From: Sutterella megalosphaeroides
GTDB taxonomy: Bacteria; Pseudomonadota; Gammaproteobacteria; Burkholderiales; Burkholderiaceae_F
DNA: 64,000 bases
Direction: 5' to 3'
NCBI RefSeq assembly: GCF_003609995.1
Contig: NZ_AP018786.1
Coordinates: forward strand, 1,808,001-1,872,000
Within the stretch, counting starts at the first letter, position 1; each line of letters starts with the position of its first letter. Both the position numbers and the translations under genes were made by a program. The notes beneath the pieces were generated by a model. It was not told where the DNA came from and searched no databases. It saw nothing but the letters and a program-made list of their open reading frames with translations. Positions 63,222 through 64,000 of this stretch are shown piece after piece.

Positions 63222-64000
63222 TTAACAGACTTTTCTAGCAATCAAATCTTGAATATGGACTATCCCAGAAAAATTCTTATCGCTATCGATAACAATGAGT
63301 TGATTAACCTTATATTTTTTGATCTCTTCCAAGGCGGAATGAGCCGACAAGTGAGAATAAATTGATTTAAGCTCACGACTCATAACATCTTTAAAGGAAA
63401 CCTTATTGATATCGATTGTATTCCTTAATATCTTACAAAGATCTCCCTCAGTAAAAATGCCTTCGGGAATACCAGAGCTATCGACACCAATAACAACGCC
63501 CAACTTTCCCTTAGACATAGCTTCTACTGCATCCATAAGAGATGCTTGAGAAGATACTATCGGGAGATTTTGGGTTCGCATCACATCTTGGACACGCATT
63601 AAAAGCCGCCGACCTAAGGCTCCAGCAGGATGAGATCGTGCAAAATCTTCACGACTAAACTTTTTTGCCCCCATAACAGCACTTGCAATAGCATCTCCCA
63701 GTGCCATTGTAACTGTGGTTGAGGAAGTGGGCGCGAGATTCAATGGGCAGGCCTCGCGAGTGATTTTAGTTACTAAGCTAACATCAGCAGCACGTGCTAG
63801 AGAACTCTCCGCTCGACCCGTCATTGCAATAATCCGAATATTAAGATTCTTTAATGCCGGAAGGATGGTTAAAAGCTCATCGGATTCGCCAGAAAAGGAA
63901 ATTGCCACAAACACGTCATCTGGTTTAATCATTCCAAGATCACCGTGTGCAGCTTCATCGGAATGCACAAAGAACGATGTAGTTCCTGTTGAGGAAAATG
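63222..64000 (-). CDS. KpsF/KdsD-type arabinose-5-phosphate isomerase (runs off right edge)
   Basis: At least 259 residues; the 5' end lies beyond the window. The SIS domain has FFVHSDEAAHGDLGMI and VFVAISFSGESDEL, the sugar-phosphate site, and ACPLNLAPTSSTTVTMALGDA. SHPAGALGRRLL leads to two CBS repeats (VQDVMRTQNLPIV and FKDVMSRELKSIY). This is the KdsD/KpsF/GutQ layout, which makes arabinose-5-phosphate for Kdo; paralogues in capsule loci act on related sugars. The reading frame continues upstream to the window edge (TGTTSFFV), so the GTG at 63968 is internal. Confidence 0.9.
   Translation of the reverse strand, partial: FSSTGTTSFFVHSDEAAHGDLGMIKPDDVFVAISFSGESDELLTILPALKNLNIRIIAMTGRAESSLARAADVSLVTKITREACPLNLAPTSSTTVTMALGDAIASAVMGAKKFSREDFARSHPAGALGRRLLMRVQDVMRTQNLPIVSSQASLMDAVEAMSKGKLGVVIGVDSSGIPEGIFTEGDLCKILRNTIDINKVSFKDVMSRELKSIYSHLSAHSALEEIKKYKVNQLIVIDSDKNFSGIVHIQDLIARKVC

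Overview
The window looks like a chromosomal piece of a gut-associated betaproteobacterium of the Sutterellaceae type (Sutterella, Parasutterella, Duodenibacillus and relatives). The basis is a GC-rich backbone (judged by eye) packed with Tat- or Sec-exported FAD reductases of the fumarate/urocanate reductase superfamily, small tetraheme c-type cytochromes, paired general porins and an arylsulfate sulfotransferase. No rRNA or tRNA was seen, so the placement is an inference from gene content.

Region 1 (1-23100) is an anaerobic-respiration region. Six flavoprotein reductases (one partial) plus an FMN/FAD urocanate-reductase-like enzyme sit with two tetraheme cytochromes, two porins, an exported amidohydrolase, AssT, a TtrS/TtrR-like two-component system, a LysR regulator and an IclR regulator. 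Electrons would reach the periplasmic reductases through the small cytochromes; porins admit substrates; the regulators probably sense individual acceptors. The active-site signatures differ between paralogues, so several substrates are likely.

Region 2 (23100-32210) holds a candidate structured small RNA, an unknown exported protein, a HipB/HipA pair, a block of three tandem repeats of about 280 bp, a HicB-like antitoxin, and an arsenic/thiol-redox cluster: arsR, arsP-like permease, two thioredoxin-like proteins, a CcdA-like membrane protein and arsC. Two dyads lie in the divergent promoter.

Region 3 (32210-38900) is decayed mobile DNA: F-type conjugation genes traF and traH with no other transfer genes, repeated perfect palindromes, a C-terminal fragment of an AAA ATPase, and two orphan antitoxin-like genes. 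One of these is preceded by a leader of about 180 bp that also precedes the first porin.

Region 4 (38940-54640) is a defence island. It has an McrB-like coiled-coil AAA+ protein with an McrC/DUF2357-like nuclease, a divergent methyltransferase-fold protein that lacks the catalytic NPPY motif, an apparently frameshifted AEC transporter, an AT-rich type II restriction-modification pair, and an AT-rich pair of a Dam-like methylase and an OLD-type ATPase-TOPRIM nuclease.

Region 5 (54640-64000) has a gene-free pyrimidine-rich stretch, a TRAP transporter operon (dctP-M-Q order), and the AT-rich end of a surface-polysaccharide locus: LbetaH acyltransferase, unknown glycan protein, HAD phosphatase, nucleotidyltransferase-kinase fusion, and a KpsF/KdsD-type isomerase running off the right edge.
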